From Bacillota bacterium (lineage in GTDB: Bacteria; Bacillota; Clostridia; Christensenellales; UMGS416): a DNA stretch of 64,000 bases. The position numbers and the translations under genes were made by a program. Where the stretch lies: the NCBI GenBank assembly GCA_023398815.1, contig JAEWRW010000037.1, positions 1 through 64,000 of the forward strand. The letters run 5' to 3'. Below, one piece after another: positions 45,068-53,296 of this stretch. Position 1 is the first letter of the stretch. Every line of letters begins with the position of its first letter. The notes beneath the pieces are model-generated. The model saw nothing but the letters and a program-made list of their open reading frames with translations, made no database searches and had not been told where the DNA came from.

Positions 45068-45949
45068 CTAGATGGCTGCGCTGGAGACGTCGACACCCAG
45101 TTCGCCGCTCTCCAGGCGAATCAGCAGGTCTGCCCAGCCGTCGGCCCAGTCGCGTAGCCCCTGGGGTTCCAGCGGGGCGGGGACGGTGGAGTGGGTGTGT
45201 TCGTCGATGCGGCGGGCAAGCGCCCGGTAAATGTCCGCCTGGGCCGACCCGGGCTGGGCCTCGATGGTCGTCCGGCCCTTGAGTTCGCTTTGGGTGACCG
45301 TGATCGACCGCGGGATGTACTGCATGATCTGGGTGCCGGTCTTCTCCACAAAGTCGTCGATGATCTGGCGCTGGAAGGGATTGTTGATGGAGTTGGCGAT
45401 GACGCCGCCCAGCAGCGCACCGCCGGTTTTGGAGTATTTCTGGATGCCCTTGAAGAGGTTGTTGGCCGCGTAGATGGCCATGAAATCCGACGAGGACACG
45501 GTGAACACATGCTCGGCAATGCCCTCGCGAATGGGCACGGCAAACCCGCCGCACACCACATCGCCCAGCACATCGTAGATCACGTAATCAAGATCGAGCT
45601 CCTCAAAGATGCGCTGCTGCTTGAAGAGCGACACCGCCGTGGTGATGCCACGCCCGGCGCAGCCCACGCCGGGGGCCGGACCACCGGCCTCCACGCAGTA
45701 GAGGCCGCGGAACCCCTGGAAGATGGCCTCGTGCACATCGAAGGTGCCGCGCTCCCGCAGCAGATCCAGCACCGTGGGGATGTAGGTGCCGCCGCGCAGC
45801 GTGTTGGTGGAGTCTGCCTTGGGGTCGCAGCCAAACTGCATGACCTTGTAGCCCATCTCGGCCAGCGCGGCCGTCAGGTTGGAGGTCGTGGTGGATTTGC
45901 CAATTCCACCTTTGCCGTAGATCGCGATCTGTTTGAGCTTCTTTGCCAT
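45068..45949 (-). CDS. Nitrogenase reductase-like (NifH-like) iron protein
   Basis: A 293-residue ATP-driven electron donor to the NifDK-like partner. P-loop GKGGIGKS is at 12-19, C97 (GVGCAGRG) and C133 (GDVVCGGF) bind the shared [4Fe-4S] cluster of the dimer, and GCDPKADST is switch I. All catalytic parts are intact and closely follow nitrogenase NifH numbering. First structural gene of the unit nifH-nifD-nifK-nifX, downstream of a Cys/Met leader peptide and a terminator, so expression is probably controlled by attenuation. Confidence 0.93.
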   Translation of the reverse strand: MAKKLKQIAIYGKGGIGKSTTTSNLTAALAEMGYKVMQFGCDPKADSTNTLRGGTYIPTVLDLLRERGTFDVHEAIFQGFRGLYCVEAGGPAPGVGCAGRGITTAVSLFKQQRIFEELDLDYVIYDVLGDVVCGGFAVPIREGIAEHVFTVSSSDFMAIYAANNLFKGIQKYSKTGGALLGGVIANSINNPFQRQIIDDFVEKTGTQIMQYIPRSITVTQSELKGRTTIEAQPGSAQADIYRALARRIDEHTHSTVPAPLEPQGLRDWADGWADLLIRLESGELGVDVSSAAI

Positions 45950-45978
45950 CGTCGTTCTCCCATCTCATAGAAATCAAT

Positions 45979-46014
45979 CAAAAAGGCCGGCGCCCCTCGC
46001 AGGATGCCGGCCTT
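45979..46014 (-). terminator. Attenuator terminator before the NifH-like gene
   Basis: On the minus strand AAGGCCGGC and GCCGGCCTT form a perfect 9-bp stem followed by TTTGATTG. It lies between the Cys/Met leader ORF (46037-46105) and the NifH-like ATG, inside the transcript leader. Confidence 0.88.
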
Positions 46015-46036
46015 AGTGGTTCGGTCGCAGGCTGCG

Positions 46037-46105
46037 CTAAGGAATGCACCGGGTCATCATCCGGCACATGCCCATCATCCAGTTGCAGTTGGCGCAGCAG
46101 TTCAT
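46037..46105 (-). CDS. Cys/Met-rich leader peptide 1 (nitrogenase-like operon)
   Basis: A 22-residue ORF starting MNCCANCNWMMGMCRMM and ending TRCIP. Five Cys and six Met including the start make half the peptide. The ATG is 5 nt after AGGAG, and a promoter (46160-46189) lies upstream. A strong terminator follows the stop at 22 nt, then the NifH-like gene. This is the layout of a transcription attenuator in which ribosome stalling at Cys/Met codons would prevent terminator formation. A metal-binding role for the peptide is a less likely alternative. Confidence 0.82.
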   Translation of the reverse strand: MNCCANCNWMMGMCRMMTRCIP

Positions 46106-46159
46106 TGTTTCTCCTAAATCCTATCAAACCAAGCGATTCGGTGCGAATTCGTTTTTTGC

Positions 46160-46189
46160 AGTATAGAAGCCAATGGCACAGATTGTCAA
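46160..46189 (-). promoter_or_regulatory. Promoter of the nitrogenase-like operon
   Basis: On the minus strand TTGACA (46184-46189) and TATACT (46160-46165), 18-nt spacer. Divergent from the mccBA promoter 43 nt away. Confidence 0.75.
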
Positions 46190-46231
46190 TAGAAAGCTAC
46201 TATTCCGGTAAAATTATATGGGATTGCACGG

Positions 46232-46261
46232 TTGACAGTATCTTTTCCTCATCCATATACT
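46232..46261 (+). promoter_or_regulatory. Promoter of the mccBA unit
   Basis: TTGACA (46232-46237) and TATACT (46256-46261), 18-nt spacer. The 16-nt string around the -10 (46254-46269, CATATACTGTGACAAA) is identical to that at the metY promoter (48611-48626). Confidence 0.75.
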
Positions 46262-46292
46262 GTGACAAAGAAATTGACGGGAGGAACGAACC

Positions 46293-46388
46293 ATGCTGCG
46301 ACGCACACTGTGCCAAAATCGGGTTGCGAACGCCATCGTTGGGATGGTCTGTTCCTGTTGTTGCGCCGCGGTCTTGCGATGTCCGTGA
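46293..46388 (+). CDS. Cys-rich leader peptide 2 (mccBA unit)
   Basis: A 31-residue ORF with a normal first half (MLRRTLCQNRVANAIVG) and a Cys cluster MVCSCCCAAVLRCP just before the stop: six Cys in all and only one internal Met. GGGAGG lies about 8 nt before the ATG. A terminator follows 18 nt after the stop, then the cystathionine lyase gene. The Cys-only cluster fits an operon that makes cysteine. Confidence 0.8.
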   Translation: MLRRTLCQNRVANAIVGMVCSCCCAAVLRCP

Positions 46389-46406
46389 TCGTATTGTCGA
46401 GCCTTG

Positions 46407-46437
46407 GGCCCCATGCGATTCGGCATTGGGGCCTTTT
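46407..46437 (+). terminator. Attenuator terminator before mccB
   Basis: GGCCCCATGC (46407-46416) pairs with GCATTGGGGCC (46423-46433; one bulged base), followed by TTTT. Confidence 0.85.
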
Positions 46438-46494
46438 CTATTTCACGAACCCATTTCGTCCGCCACGCGGGCATTGCATTGAAGGAGGAACACC

Positions 46495-47634
46495 ATGGCA
46501 CCCATTTCTGACACCCGACTCATCCATGGCGGCATCGATGGCGACGCGGCCACCGGCGCGGTCAGCGTGCCCATCTACCAAACGTCGACCTACCGGCAGA
46601 AGGCACTGGGGGAGCTGACCAGCAAGTACGAATACTCCCGCACGGCCAACCCCACCCGTGACGCGCTGGAATCGCTCATCGCCGAGTTGGAAGGGGGCGT
46701 GGCGGGTTTCGCCTTCGCCTCCGGCCTGGCGGCCACCACGGCGGTGCTGCTGCTCTTCGCCACCGGCGACAAGCTGCTGCTCTCCAGCAACGTCTACGGC
46801 GGCACCTTCCGCCTGTTGGATCGCGTGTTCCGCCCCTTTGGCCTGCAGTACGAAATCGTGGACATGCGCGACCTGGCGGCGGTGCAGGCGGCCCTGACGC
46901 CGGACGTCGCCGGCGTCATACTGGAGAGCCCCACCAACCCCCTGCTGGAGGTCACCGACATCGCGGCGGTGGCGGCGCTGGCCAAGGCACAGGGCGCACT
47001 GACCATTGTGGACAACACCTTTCTGACGCCCTATCTGCAGCGGCCCATCGAGCTGGGGGCCGACATCGTGCTGCACAGCGCCACCAAGTACCTGGGCGGT
47101 CACAGCGACCTCATCGCGGGTTTGGCGGTGGTGAACACGCCGGAGCTCGCCGAACGCCTGCATTTCCTGCAGAACGCCGCCGGTGGGGTGCTGCCGCCCC
47201 ACGACGCTTGGCTCCTGGTGCGCAGCATCAAGACCCTGGGCGTGCGCATGGAGCGGCATATGGAGAACGCCCGTTTTGTCGTCGACCACCTGCGCCGCCA
47301 CCCGGCGGTGGAGCGGGTGTACTTCCCGGATAACGAGCTCAACGCCCGGCAGGCCGCTGGCCCCGGCGCAATGGTCAGCTTCGTGCTGCGAGAGGGGTAC
47401 GACGCGCCGACGTTCTTCCGCAGCGTCCGGCTCATCACGCTGGGGGAGAGCCTGGGCGGCGTGGAGTCGCTGATGACCCACCCGGCCAGCATGACCCACG
47501 CGGCCATCCCGGCGGCCATTCGCGCCCGGGTGGGCATTGTGGATCATCTGGCACGCCTCTCGGTGGGGCTGGAGAGCCGCGAGGACATCGTCGCCGACCT
47601 GGACCTGGCCATCGAAGCCGCGCGAATGCGCTGA
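46495..47634 (+). CDS. mccB: Cystathionine gamma-lyase/synthase family PLP enzyme
   Basis: A 379-residue PLP enzyme of the trans-sulfuration family. The PLP lysine is in HSATKYLGGHSD near residue 200; YEYSRTANPTRDALE and GGTFRLLDRVF are family motifs. Next to a cystathionine beta-synthase-like gene, the likely role is homocysteine/cystathionine gamma-lyase (MccB) in the reverse path from methionine to cysteine; cystathionine gamma-synthase is the alternative. Start follows AAGGAGG. Cys attenuator upstream. Confidence 0.85.
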   Translation: MAPISDTRLIHGGIDGDAATGAVSVPIYQTSTYRQKALGELTSKYEYSRTANPTRDALESLIAELEGGVAGFAFASGLAATTAVLLLFATGDKLLLSSNVYGGTFRLLDRVFRPFGLQYEIVDMRDLAAVQAALTPDVAGVILESPTNPLLEVTDIAAVAALAKAQGALTIVDNTFLTPYLQRPIELGADIVLHSATKYLGGHSDLIAGLAVVNTPELAERLHFLQNAAGGVLPPHDAWLLVRSIKTLGVRMERHMENARFVVDHLRRHPAVERVYFPDNELNARQAAGPGAMVSFVLREGYDAPTFFRSVRLITLGESLGGVESLMTHPASMTHAAIPAAIRARVGIVDHLARLSVGLESREDIVADLDLAIEAARMR

Positions 47635-47644
47635 AAGGAGCCCC

Positions 47645-48553
47645 ATGGCAGTCATACAGGATTTCCGTGACCTCATCGGCCACACGCCGCTGCTGAAGCT
47701 CAACCGCATGGGCTTTCCCGATTACGTAAACGTCTATGCCAAGCTGGAATTGTGGAACCCTGGCGGCAGCGTCAAGGATCGCATGGGTCTCTCCATGCTG
47801 CACGATGCCGAGCGCGCCGGCCGGCTGAAACCCGGCGGCACCATCGTGGAGCCCACGGCGGGCAACGCCGGCATCGGCATTGCCCTGGCAGCGCTGGGCC
47901 GGGGGTATCGCGTCATTTTTGTCGTGCCGGAGAAGTTCTCCGCCGAGAAGCAAGCCATCATGCGCGCCTATGGGGCGGAGCTGGTGCACACTCCATCGGC
48001 CGACGGCATGGAGGGTGCCATCGAGCGCACCAAGGAACTGCTGGCCTCCATCGACGGCGCGGTGACACTGGGCCAGTTTGATAACCCCGCCAACCCGCAG
48101 GCCCACCACGACACCACAGGCCCGGAGATCGTTGCCGACCTCAATGGGCAGGTGGATTACTTTGTGGCCGGTGCGGGCAGCGGCGGCACCTTTGCCGGCG
48201 TGATGCGCCATCTGCGGGAGGCCGTCCCCGGTGTCACCGGTGTGCTGGCCGACCCCTACGGCTCCACCATGGGGGGCGGGGAGCCGGGCTGCTACGCCAT
48301 CGAGGGCATTGGCAACACCTTCCTGCCGGCTACGATGGATCTGTCACTGGTGGACAGCGTGGTAAAAGTCAGCGATGCCGCCGCCTGGGCCGAGGTGCGG
48401 CTGCTGGCCCGGCAGGAGGGCGTGCTGGCCGGGTCGTCCTCCGGCGCGGCGCTGGCGGCGGCGCGGGCATTGGCAGAGGAGGCACGCGGCAACATTGTCG
48501 TCGTACTGCCGGACCGGGGCGACCGTTATTTCAGCAAGGGCTTGCTTGGGTGA
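47645..48553 (+). CDS. mccA: Cysteine synthase/cystathionine beta-synthase family PLP enzyme
   Basis: A 302-residue PLP enzyme. The PLP lysine is in NPGGSVKDRM near residue 44, EPTAGNAGIGIA binds substrate and AGSGGTFAG the phosphate. It would join O-acetylserine with sulfide (cysteine) or with homocysteine (cystathionine, MccA). The TAGNAGIG form and pairing with mccB favour MccA. Starts 10 nt after mccB behind AAAGGAG. Confidence 0.87.
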   Translation: MAVIQDFRDLIGHTPLLKLNRMGFPDYVNVYAKLELWNPGGSVKDRMGLSMLHDAERAGRLKPGGTIVEPTAGNAGIGIALAALGRGYRVIFVVPEKFSAEKQAIMRAYGAELVHTPSADGMEGAIERTKELLASIDGAVTLGQFDNPANPQAHHDTTGPEIVADLNGQVDYFVAGAGSGGTFAGVMRHLREAVPGVTGVLADPYGSTMGGGEPGCYAIEGIGNTFLPATMDLSLVDSVVKVSDAAAWAEVRLLARQEGVLAGSSSGAALAAARALAEEARGNIVVVLPDRGDRYFSKGLLG

Positions 48554-48589
48554 CCCATGGCTGACCACAAACCCCTACAAGTTGTGTGG

Positions 48590-48618
48590 TTGACGCTGGG
48601 GGTGACCTTGCATATACT
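48590..48618 (+). promoter_or_regulatory. Promoter of the metY-importer-nifB operon
   Basis: TTGACG (48590-48595) and TATACT (48613-48618), 17-nt spacer. It shares CATATACTGTGACAAA with the mccBA promoter. Confidence 0.75.
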
Positions 48619-48680
48619 GTGACAAACAAAAACAATTAAACACATAGGAATAGTAGGAAGAGAGAAAGGGGGAGCCCGCC

Positions 48681-48782
48681 ATGACTGCCAGCAGAAGCGC
48701 GAACATGTGCCCGATGATGATGTGCCGCATGATGATGTGCATGTGCGGTGGTGTTCCCAACCCCATTCGGGCTGTTCTCTGA
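48681..48782 (+). CDS. Cys/Met-rich leader peptide 3 (metY operon)
   Basis: A 33-residue ORF with the core NMCPMMMCRMMMCMCGGVP: five Cys and eight Met beyond... the start codon counted separately. AAGGGGGAG lies 7-8 nt before the ATG. It shares the string MCRMM with leader 1. A terminator starts 14 nt after the stop and the sulfhydrylase ATG follows at 48879. Same promoter-leader-terminator-gene order as the other three units. Confidence 0.82.
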   Translation: MTASRSANMCPMMMCRMMMCMCGGVPNPIRAVL

Positions 48783-48795
48783 AGGCATTTGCCAC

Positions 48796-48827
48796 AAAGA
48801 CCTGCGCCCGGGGGTGCAGGTCTTTTT
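48796..48827 (+). terminator. Attenuator terminator before metY
   Basis: AAAGACCTGC / GCAGGTCTTT, a perfect 10-bp stem with a 10-nt loop running into a T-run. Confidence 0.9.
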
Positions 48828-48878
48828 CATTGCCAACAAAACGAAATGAGACGCAGCGATGCGGGAAAGAGGTTTGAC

Positions 48879-50192
48879 ATGGCTCAGGAGTTCGGGTTTG
48901 ACACACTCAAGGTGCGCGGGGGCTACAACTCCGCCGAGCACAACTACGCCGTCAGCGTTCCCATCTACCAGACCGCCGGGTTCGACTTCGGCTCGGTGCA
49001 GCGGGGGCTGGGGCTGTTCTCCGCCACCGAGCTCGGGTACCTGTACACCCGGGTGGGAAACCCCACCGTGGCGGCGCTGGAGCAGCGCGTCGCCCTGCTG
49101 GAGGGTGGTTCCGGCGCCATCGCCCTGGCCAGCGGCATGGCGGCGGTCACCTTCACGCTCTTCAACCTGGCCGAAGGCGGCGGGCGTATTCTCACAACCG
49201 CCAAACTCTATGGCGGCACGGCGGATGCCTTCAACAAGGTCTTCCCTTCCTTTGGCATCGGCATTGACTACCCGGAGGATTCGGAGGACCCGGCGTCCTA
49301 CGAGCGGGCCATCAACGAGAACACCCGCGCCATCTATGTGGAGAGCATCAGCAACCCCAACGCCACGCTTCTCGATATCGAGGCGCTGGCTGACGTGGCC
49401 CACCGGCATGGCATCCCGCTGGTGGTGGACAACACCTTCGCCACGCCCTATCTCTTCCGCCCCATTGAGCACGGCGCCGACGTCGTCATCCATTCAGCCA
49501 CCAAGTTCCTGAGCGGCCATGGCAACGTCATCGCGGGCGTGGTGGTGGAGGGCGGCAAATTCAACTACGCCAACGGCAAGTTCCCGCAGTTCACCCAGCC
49601 CCACTTCACCCTGCGGCTGGCGGACGGCGTGGAACGCAGCTTCCTGGAGCGGTTCCCCGAGCTGCCGTTCACCTCGCGCATTCGTCTCACGCACCTCAAC
49701 TACATCGGCGCGGCGCTGTCGCCCTTCGATGCCTACCTGGTGCTTCTGGGGTTGGAGACGCTCTCCGAACGGTTGGAGAAACAGCGGGCCAACGCCGAGC
49801 GCCTGATTCGCTACCTGGAGAACCACCCCCATGTGGCGTGGGTGTCCCACCCGGCGGCCAAGGGCAGCCCCTATCAGGCGCTGGCGCAGCGGTACTTCCC
49901 CCGGGGCACGGGTTCCATCTTTACCTTTGGCTTCGGCGGGACGGAGGAACAGGGCGAGCGCTTTCTAGACGCGATCAAGCTGCTGAGCTTCCACGCCAAT
50001 GTGGGCGACGCCCGCACGCTCATCATCAACTCCCCCAAGACGACCCATGGGGAGCTGACGCCCGACGAGCAGCGGCGCGCCGGCATCGCGCCCGAAGCTC
50101 TCCGCATCTCCACCGGGCTGGAGGATGCTGACGACCTGATTGCCGACCTGGAGCAGGCCTTCCGCCAGGCCTTTGAGGAAGAGGAGAAATGA
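48879..50192 (+). CDS. metY: O-acetylhomoserine sulfhydrylase
   Basis: A 437-residue PLP enzyme of the Met17/MetY group that joins O-acetylhomoserine with sulfide or methanethiol. The PLP lysine lies in IHSATKFLSGHGN near residue 208; GYNSAEHNYAVSVPIYQTAGFDF and LFSATELGYLYTRVGNPT are typical. With methanethiol the product is methionine directly, which fits release of a thiol by the nitrogenase-like enzyme. The ATG at 48879 follows GGGAAAGAGGT. First gene of the long operon under leader 3. Confidence 0.93.
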   Translation: MAQEFGFDTLKVRGGYNSAEHNYAVSVPIYQTAGFDFGSVQRGLGLFSATELGYLYTRVGNPTVAALEQRVALLEGGSGAIALASGMAAVTFTLFNLAEGGGRILTTAKLYGGTADAFNKVFPSFGIGIDYPEDSEDPASYERAINENTRAIYVESISNPNATLLDIEALADVAHRHGIPLVVDNTFATPYLFRPIEHGADVVIHSATKFLSGHGNVIAGVVVEGGKFNYANGKFPQFTQPHFTLRLADGVERSFLERFPELPFTSRIRLTHLNYIGAALSPFDAYLVLLGLETLSERLEKQRANAERLIRYLENHPHVAWVSHPAAKGSPYQALAQRYFPRGTGSIFTFGFGGTEEQGERFLDAIKLLSFHANVGDARTLIINSPKTTHGELTPDEQRRAGIAPEALRISTGLEDADDLIADLEQAFRQAFEEEEK

Positions 50193-50296
50193 CGAAGCCC
50201 ACCGCCGAGCCCGCGCGGCTGCGCTGCCGGGGTTCGTTGGACCGAATGTGACGGTTCGCAAGAAAGAACCATCGCAACCGAAGTGAGGAGGATCCC

Positions 50297-51391
50297 ATGA
50301 AGCGTTTGAACAGAAGGAATTTCATTGTGCTGTTGCTGGTCGTTACGCTGGTGACCGCCCTGGCGGGCTGCGCCACCACGACCGCCCCCGTCTCGTCTGC
50401 CAGCGCCGCCGCGTCTCAAGCGGCAGCAACCGCAGCCGCCACCGACGCTGTGGCCACAACCGCGGCCACAACCGACACCGGCGAGTACAAGTTTGGCAAG
50501 CTGAAGATCCAGGCTCTGGGCGGCGGCGCCTGCGGCGCACCCAGCTACATCGCCTTTGAGAAGGGCTTCTTCAAGGAGGAAGGACTGGATGTGGAGCTTG
50601 TCAGCGGCACCCATGAGCAGCTGACGACCGGCCTCGCCACGGGTGAGTTCGTCGTGGCCAACGGCGACTTCCAGTTCTTCCCGTCCATCCAGAACGGGCT
50701 GGATCTCAAGGTCATCGGCGGCCTGCACAAGGGCTGCATCAAGCTGGTCGTCCCGCCGAACTCGTCCATCAAGAGCGCCAAGGACCTGGCCGGCAAGCGC
50801 ATCGGCATCGATGAGCCCGGCGGCACGCCCAACGCCGTGGCGAGCCTGGTGCTGGCCGACGCCGGCATCGACCCCTCCACCGGCGTCACCTGGGTCACCT
50901 ACCCCCTCGACCAACTGACGACCGCCGTGGAAAAGGGTGAGATCGACGCCTTCGCGGCCTGGGATCCCTTCGGTGAGCAGGCGGTGAAGGACAAGGGCTA
51001 TGTGGTGCTCGCCGATCTGTCGACCAGCGACCTTTTCGCCGGCAAGAGCTGCTGCTTCCTGTATGCCTCCGGCAAGCAGATTGAGGAGAACCCCGACAAG
51101 GTAGCCGCCATTGCCCGCGCGTACCAGAAGGCCGCCGCCTGGATCGCCGCCAACCCGAAGGAAGCCGCCCAGATCGAGATTGACAAGGGCTATGTATCGG
51201 CCGACGATGTGGACTTCCTGGCGGAGCTGCTCGGCAGCTACCAATATGAGTACACAACCGACCAGGCCAAGCAGGACGTACTCTACTTCGCCACCAAGCT
51301 GCAGGAGACCAAGACCGGCTTCCTCAAGGAAGGCACCGACGTCAACGCCTTTACCGACGACCTGTATGTGGACGTCTTCAACCTGAAATGA
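50297..51391 (+). CDS. ABC transporter substrate-binding lipoprotein (SsuA/TauA/NMT1-like)
   Basis: A 364-residue lipoprotein. Signal peptide with LAGC (lipid on C25), an Ala/Thr linker to residue 60, then an NMT1/SsuA-like domain (APSYIAFEKGFFKEEGLDVELV, LAGKRIGIDEPGGTPNAVA, AAWDPFGEQAV). The family binds sulfonates, taurine, nitrate or pyrimidine precursors. Its place after metY makes an organosulfur compound the best guess. Start follows GTGAGGAGG. Confidence 0.88.
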   Translation: MKRLNRRNFIVLLLVVTLVTALAGCATTTAPVSSASAAASQAAATAAATDAVATTAATTDTGEYKFGKLKIQALGGGACGAPSYIAFEKGFFKEEGLDVELVSGTHEQLTTGLATGEFVVANGDFQFFPSIQNGLDLKVIGGLHKGCIKLVVPPNSSIKSAKDLAGKRIGIDEPGGTPNAVASLVLADAGIDPSTGVTWVTYPLDQLTTAVEKGEIDAFAAWDPFGEQAVKDKGYVVLADLSTSDLFAGKSCCFLYASGKQIEENPDKVAAIARAYQKAAAWIAANPKEAAQIEIDKGYVSADDVDFLAELLGSYQYEYTTDQAKQDVLYFATKLQETKTGFLKEGTDVNAFTDDLYVDVFNLK

Positions 51392-51408
51392 GGGAAGAAG
51401 GGCACCCA

Positions 51409-52467
51409 ATGGAATCGATTGAGAAGCAACCCATTGCGCCCGTGGCCGACGGGGAGACGCCGCTGGAGGGTGGCGTCTCCCGCCCCCGGGCCACGGCGGA
51501 CGAAACCCACGCCGCAACCTACTGGAAGCAATCCGCCCGGCTGTGGCCCACGGTGCAGCTGGCGGCCTGGGCGGCGGCGTTGCTCATAAGCTTCCTGTGG
51601 CCCAAGGCGCAGGACGTGCACGAGGGGCCATACCGCGTGGTGCTGGCGGCGCTGCTGCTGTTCTTTGCGGCCCGCTGGGCCCTTGGCTGGCGCAACCGCC
51701 TCCTGCGCCTCAAGGTGGGGCACCAGGCCCAGCTCTACACGGCGGTCGCGTTGTTACTGATGGTGTGGGACATCCTCTCCACCAAGACCAACACGCTGCT
51801 GCTGCCGTTCTTCCCAGGCCCGGCGCAGATTCTTCAGGTCATTGTGGAGGACCGGCTGGAGCTTCTCAAGCACATCTACTACTCCCTGCGGCTGCTGCTC
51901 GTCGGCTTTGCCGGGGGGTTGGCGCTGGGGTTGGGCACGGGGGTGCTGATGGGTTGGTACCGGCAGTGGGGCTACTGGTGCTTCCCGGCGCTCAAGGTCA
52001 TCGGCGTCATCCCGGCCACCGCCTGGATTCCCATTGCCATGGTGGCCTTCCCGTCCAGCTTCCACGCCCAAATCTTCCTCATCGTCATCTGCGTGTGGTT
52101 CCCGGTGGCCTACATGACGGCCAGCGGCATCCAGAACATCCCGAACGCGTACTTTGAGGTGGCGCGCACCCTGGGGGCGAACGAGCGGTTCCTCATCACC
52201 CATGTGGCGCTGCCGGCGGCCATGCCCTCCATCTTCACCGGTGTTTACACCGCCACCGGCATTTCCTTTGCCACCCTCGTGGTGTCGGAGATGGTGGGTG
52301 CCAAGGCCGGTCTTGGCTTCTACATCAATTGGGCCAAGGGGTGGGCCAACTATGCCAAGGTCTATGCCGCCATCGTCATCATGGCTGTCATCTTTACGGC
52401 GCTCATGGCCCTGGTGTACCGCCTGCGTGACCGGACGCTGATCTGGCAGAAAGGACTGTTGAAATGA
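51409..52467 (+). CDS. ABC transporter permease (SsuC-like) with extra N-terminal helices
   Basis: A 352-residue permease. Residues 160-352 are the usual permease domain with the ATPase-contact loop (ARTLGANERFLITHVALPAA). Before it, residues 35-130 hold three further membrane helices not found in the usual 250-residue SsuC. ATG at 51409 follows AGAAGGG; ATG at 51388 overlapping the previous stop is an alternative. Overlaps the ATPase gene by 4 nt. Confidence 0.87.
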   Translation: MESIEKQPIAPVADGETPLEGGVSRPRATADETHAATYWKQSARLWPTVQLAAWAAALLISFLWPKAQDVHEGPYRVVLAALLLFFAARWALGWRNRLLRLKVGHQAQLYTAVALLLMVWDILSTKTNTLLLPFFPGPAQILQVIVEDRLELLKHIYYSLRLLLVGFAGGLALGLGTGVLMGWYRQWGYWCFPALKVIGVIPATAWIPIAMVAFPSSFHAQIFLIVICVWFPVAYMTASGIQNIPNAYFEVARTLGANERFLITHVALPAAMPSIFTGVYTATGISFATLVVSEMVGAKAGLGFYINWAKGWANYAKVYAAIVIMAVIFTALMALVYRLRDRTLIWQKGLLK

Positions 52468-53258
52468 CTACATCGGCCGGGGAAGGCGCGCTGGAGATTC
52501 GGGACGTGACCCGCACCTACCTGGATGCCAACGGCAACCTGGTACGGGCGCTGGAAGGGGTGTCGCTGGGCATCCAACCCGGCGAGTTCGTGTCCCTCAT
52601 CGGGCCGTCGGGCTGTGGCAAGACGACGCTGTTGCGCCTGCTGGCCGGGTTGGACAAGCCGGAGAGCGGCGTGCTGCTGCTCGATGGCGAGGCCATTGCC
52701 GGCACCCATTTTGAGCGGGGCTACGTGTTTCAGCAGGCCAACCTTTTCCCCTGGGCCACCATCCAAGACAACATCGCCACCGGGCTCAAGGCCCGGGGCG
52801 TCTACCGGGAGCGCAAGGGCGAGGTGCAGCAAGCGCTGGCGAGCATGGGCCTGACCGGCTTTGGCAAATCGTTCCCGCACCAGATCTCCGGCGGCATGGC
52901 ACAACGGGCCTCACTGGCCCGGGCGCTGGTGAACGACCCCAAGGTGCTGCTGCTGGATGAACCCCTGGGTGCGCTCGATGCCTTCACCCGCATGGATCTG
53001 CAGGATAAGCTGCTGGAACTGTGGCAGAGCCGGGGCGTCACCATGGTGCTGGTGACCCACGACGTGGACGAGGCGGTGTACCTGAGCGACCGGGTGGTGG
53101 TGATGACCCCCCGGCCAGGCAAGATTGTGGAGATCGTACCCATCGATCTGCCGCGCCCCCGCGCCCGCAACGACGCCGGCTTCTTCCGGCTTCGCTCCCA
53201 CATTTTGGAGCAGCTCCACCTGGTGAGCCAGCCGGCAAACCCGGAGTATTACCTGTAA
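52464..53258 (+). CDS. ABC transporter ATPase (SsuB/TauB-like)
   Basis: A 264-residue ATPase. Walker A GPSGCGKTT near residue 47, FQQANLFPWATIQDNI (Q-loop), signature ISGGMAQRASLARAL, Walker B LLLDEPLGALD and the H-loop THDVDEAVYLSDRV are typical of the nitrate/sulfonate/taurine group. Completes the importer with the two genes before it. Confidence 0.93.
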   Translation: MTTSAGEGALEIRDVTRTYLDANGNLVRALEGVSLGIQPGEFVSLIGPSGCGKTTLLRLLAGLDKPESGVLLLDGEAIAGTHFERGYVFQQANLFPWATIQDNIATGLKARGVYRERKGEVQQALASMGLTGFGKSFPHQISGGMAQRASLARALVNDPKVLLLDEPLGALDAFTRMDLQDKLLELWQSRGVTMVLVTHDVDEAVYLSDRVVVMTPRPGKIVEIVPIDLPRPRARNDAGFFRLRSHILEQLHLVSQPANPEYYL

Positions 53259-53296
53259 CACCCATCTTTGTAGAGTTTTGGAAAGGGGACATTCCC

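Noticed and set aside
41929..45949. N2-fixing nitrogenase
   Set aside because: No nifE, nifN or nifV in the window, short NifK-like subunit, apparent loss of the cofactor His, and surroundings are all sulfur genes.
41929..45949. Chlorophyllide or F430 (Bch/Cfb) reductase
   Set aside because: A NifX-like gene and a true NifB homologue are linked, and no tetrapyrrole genes are nearby.
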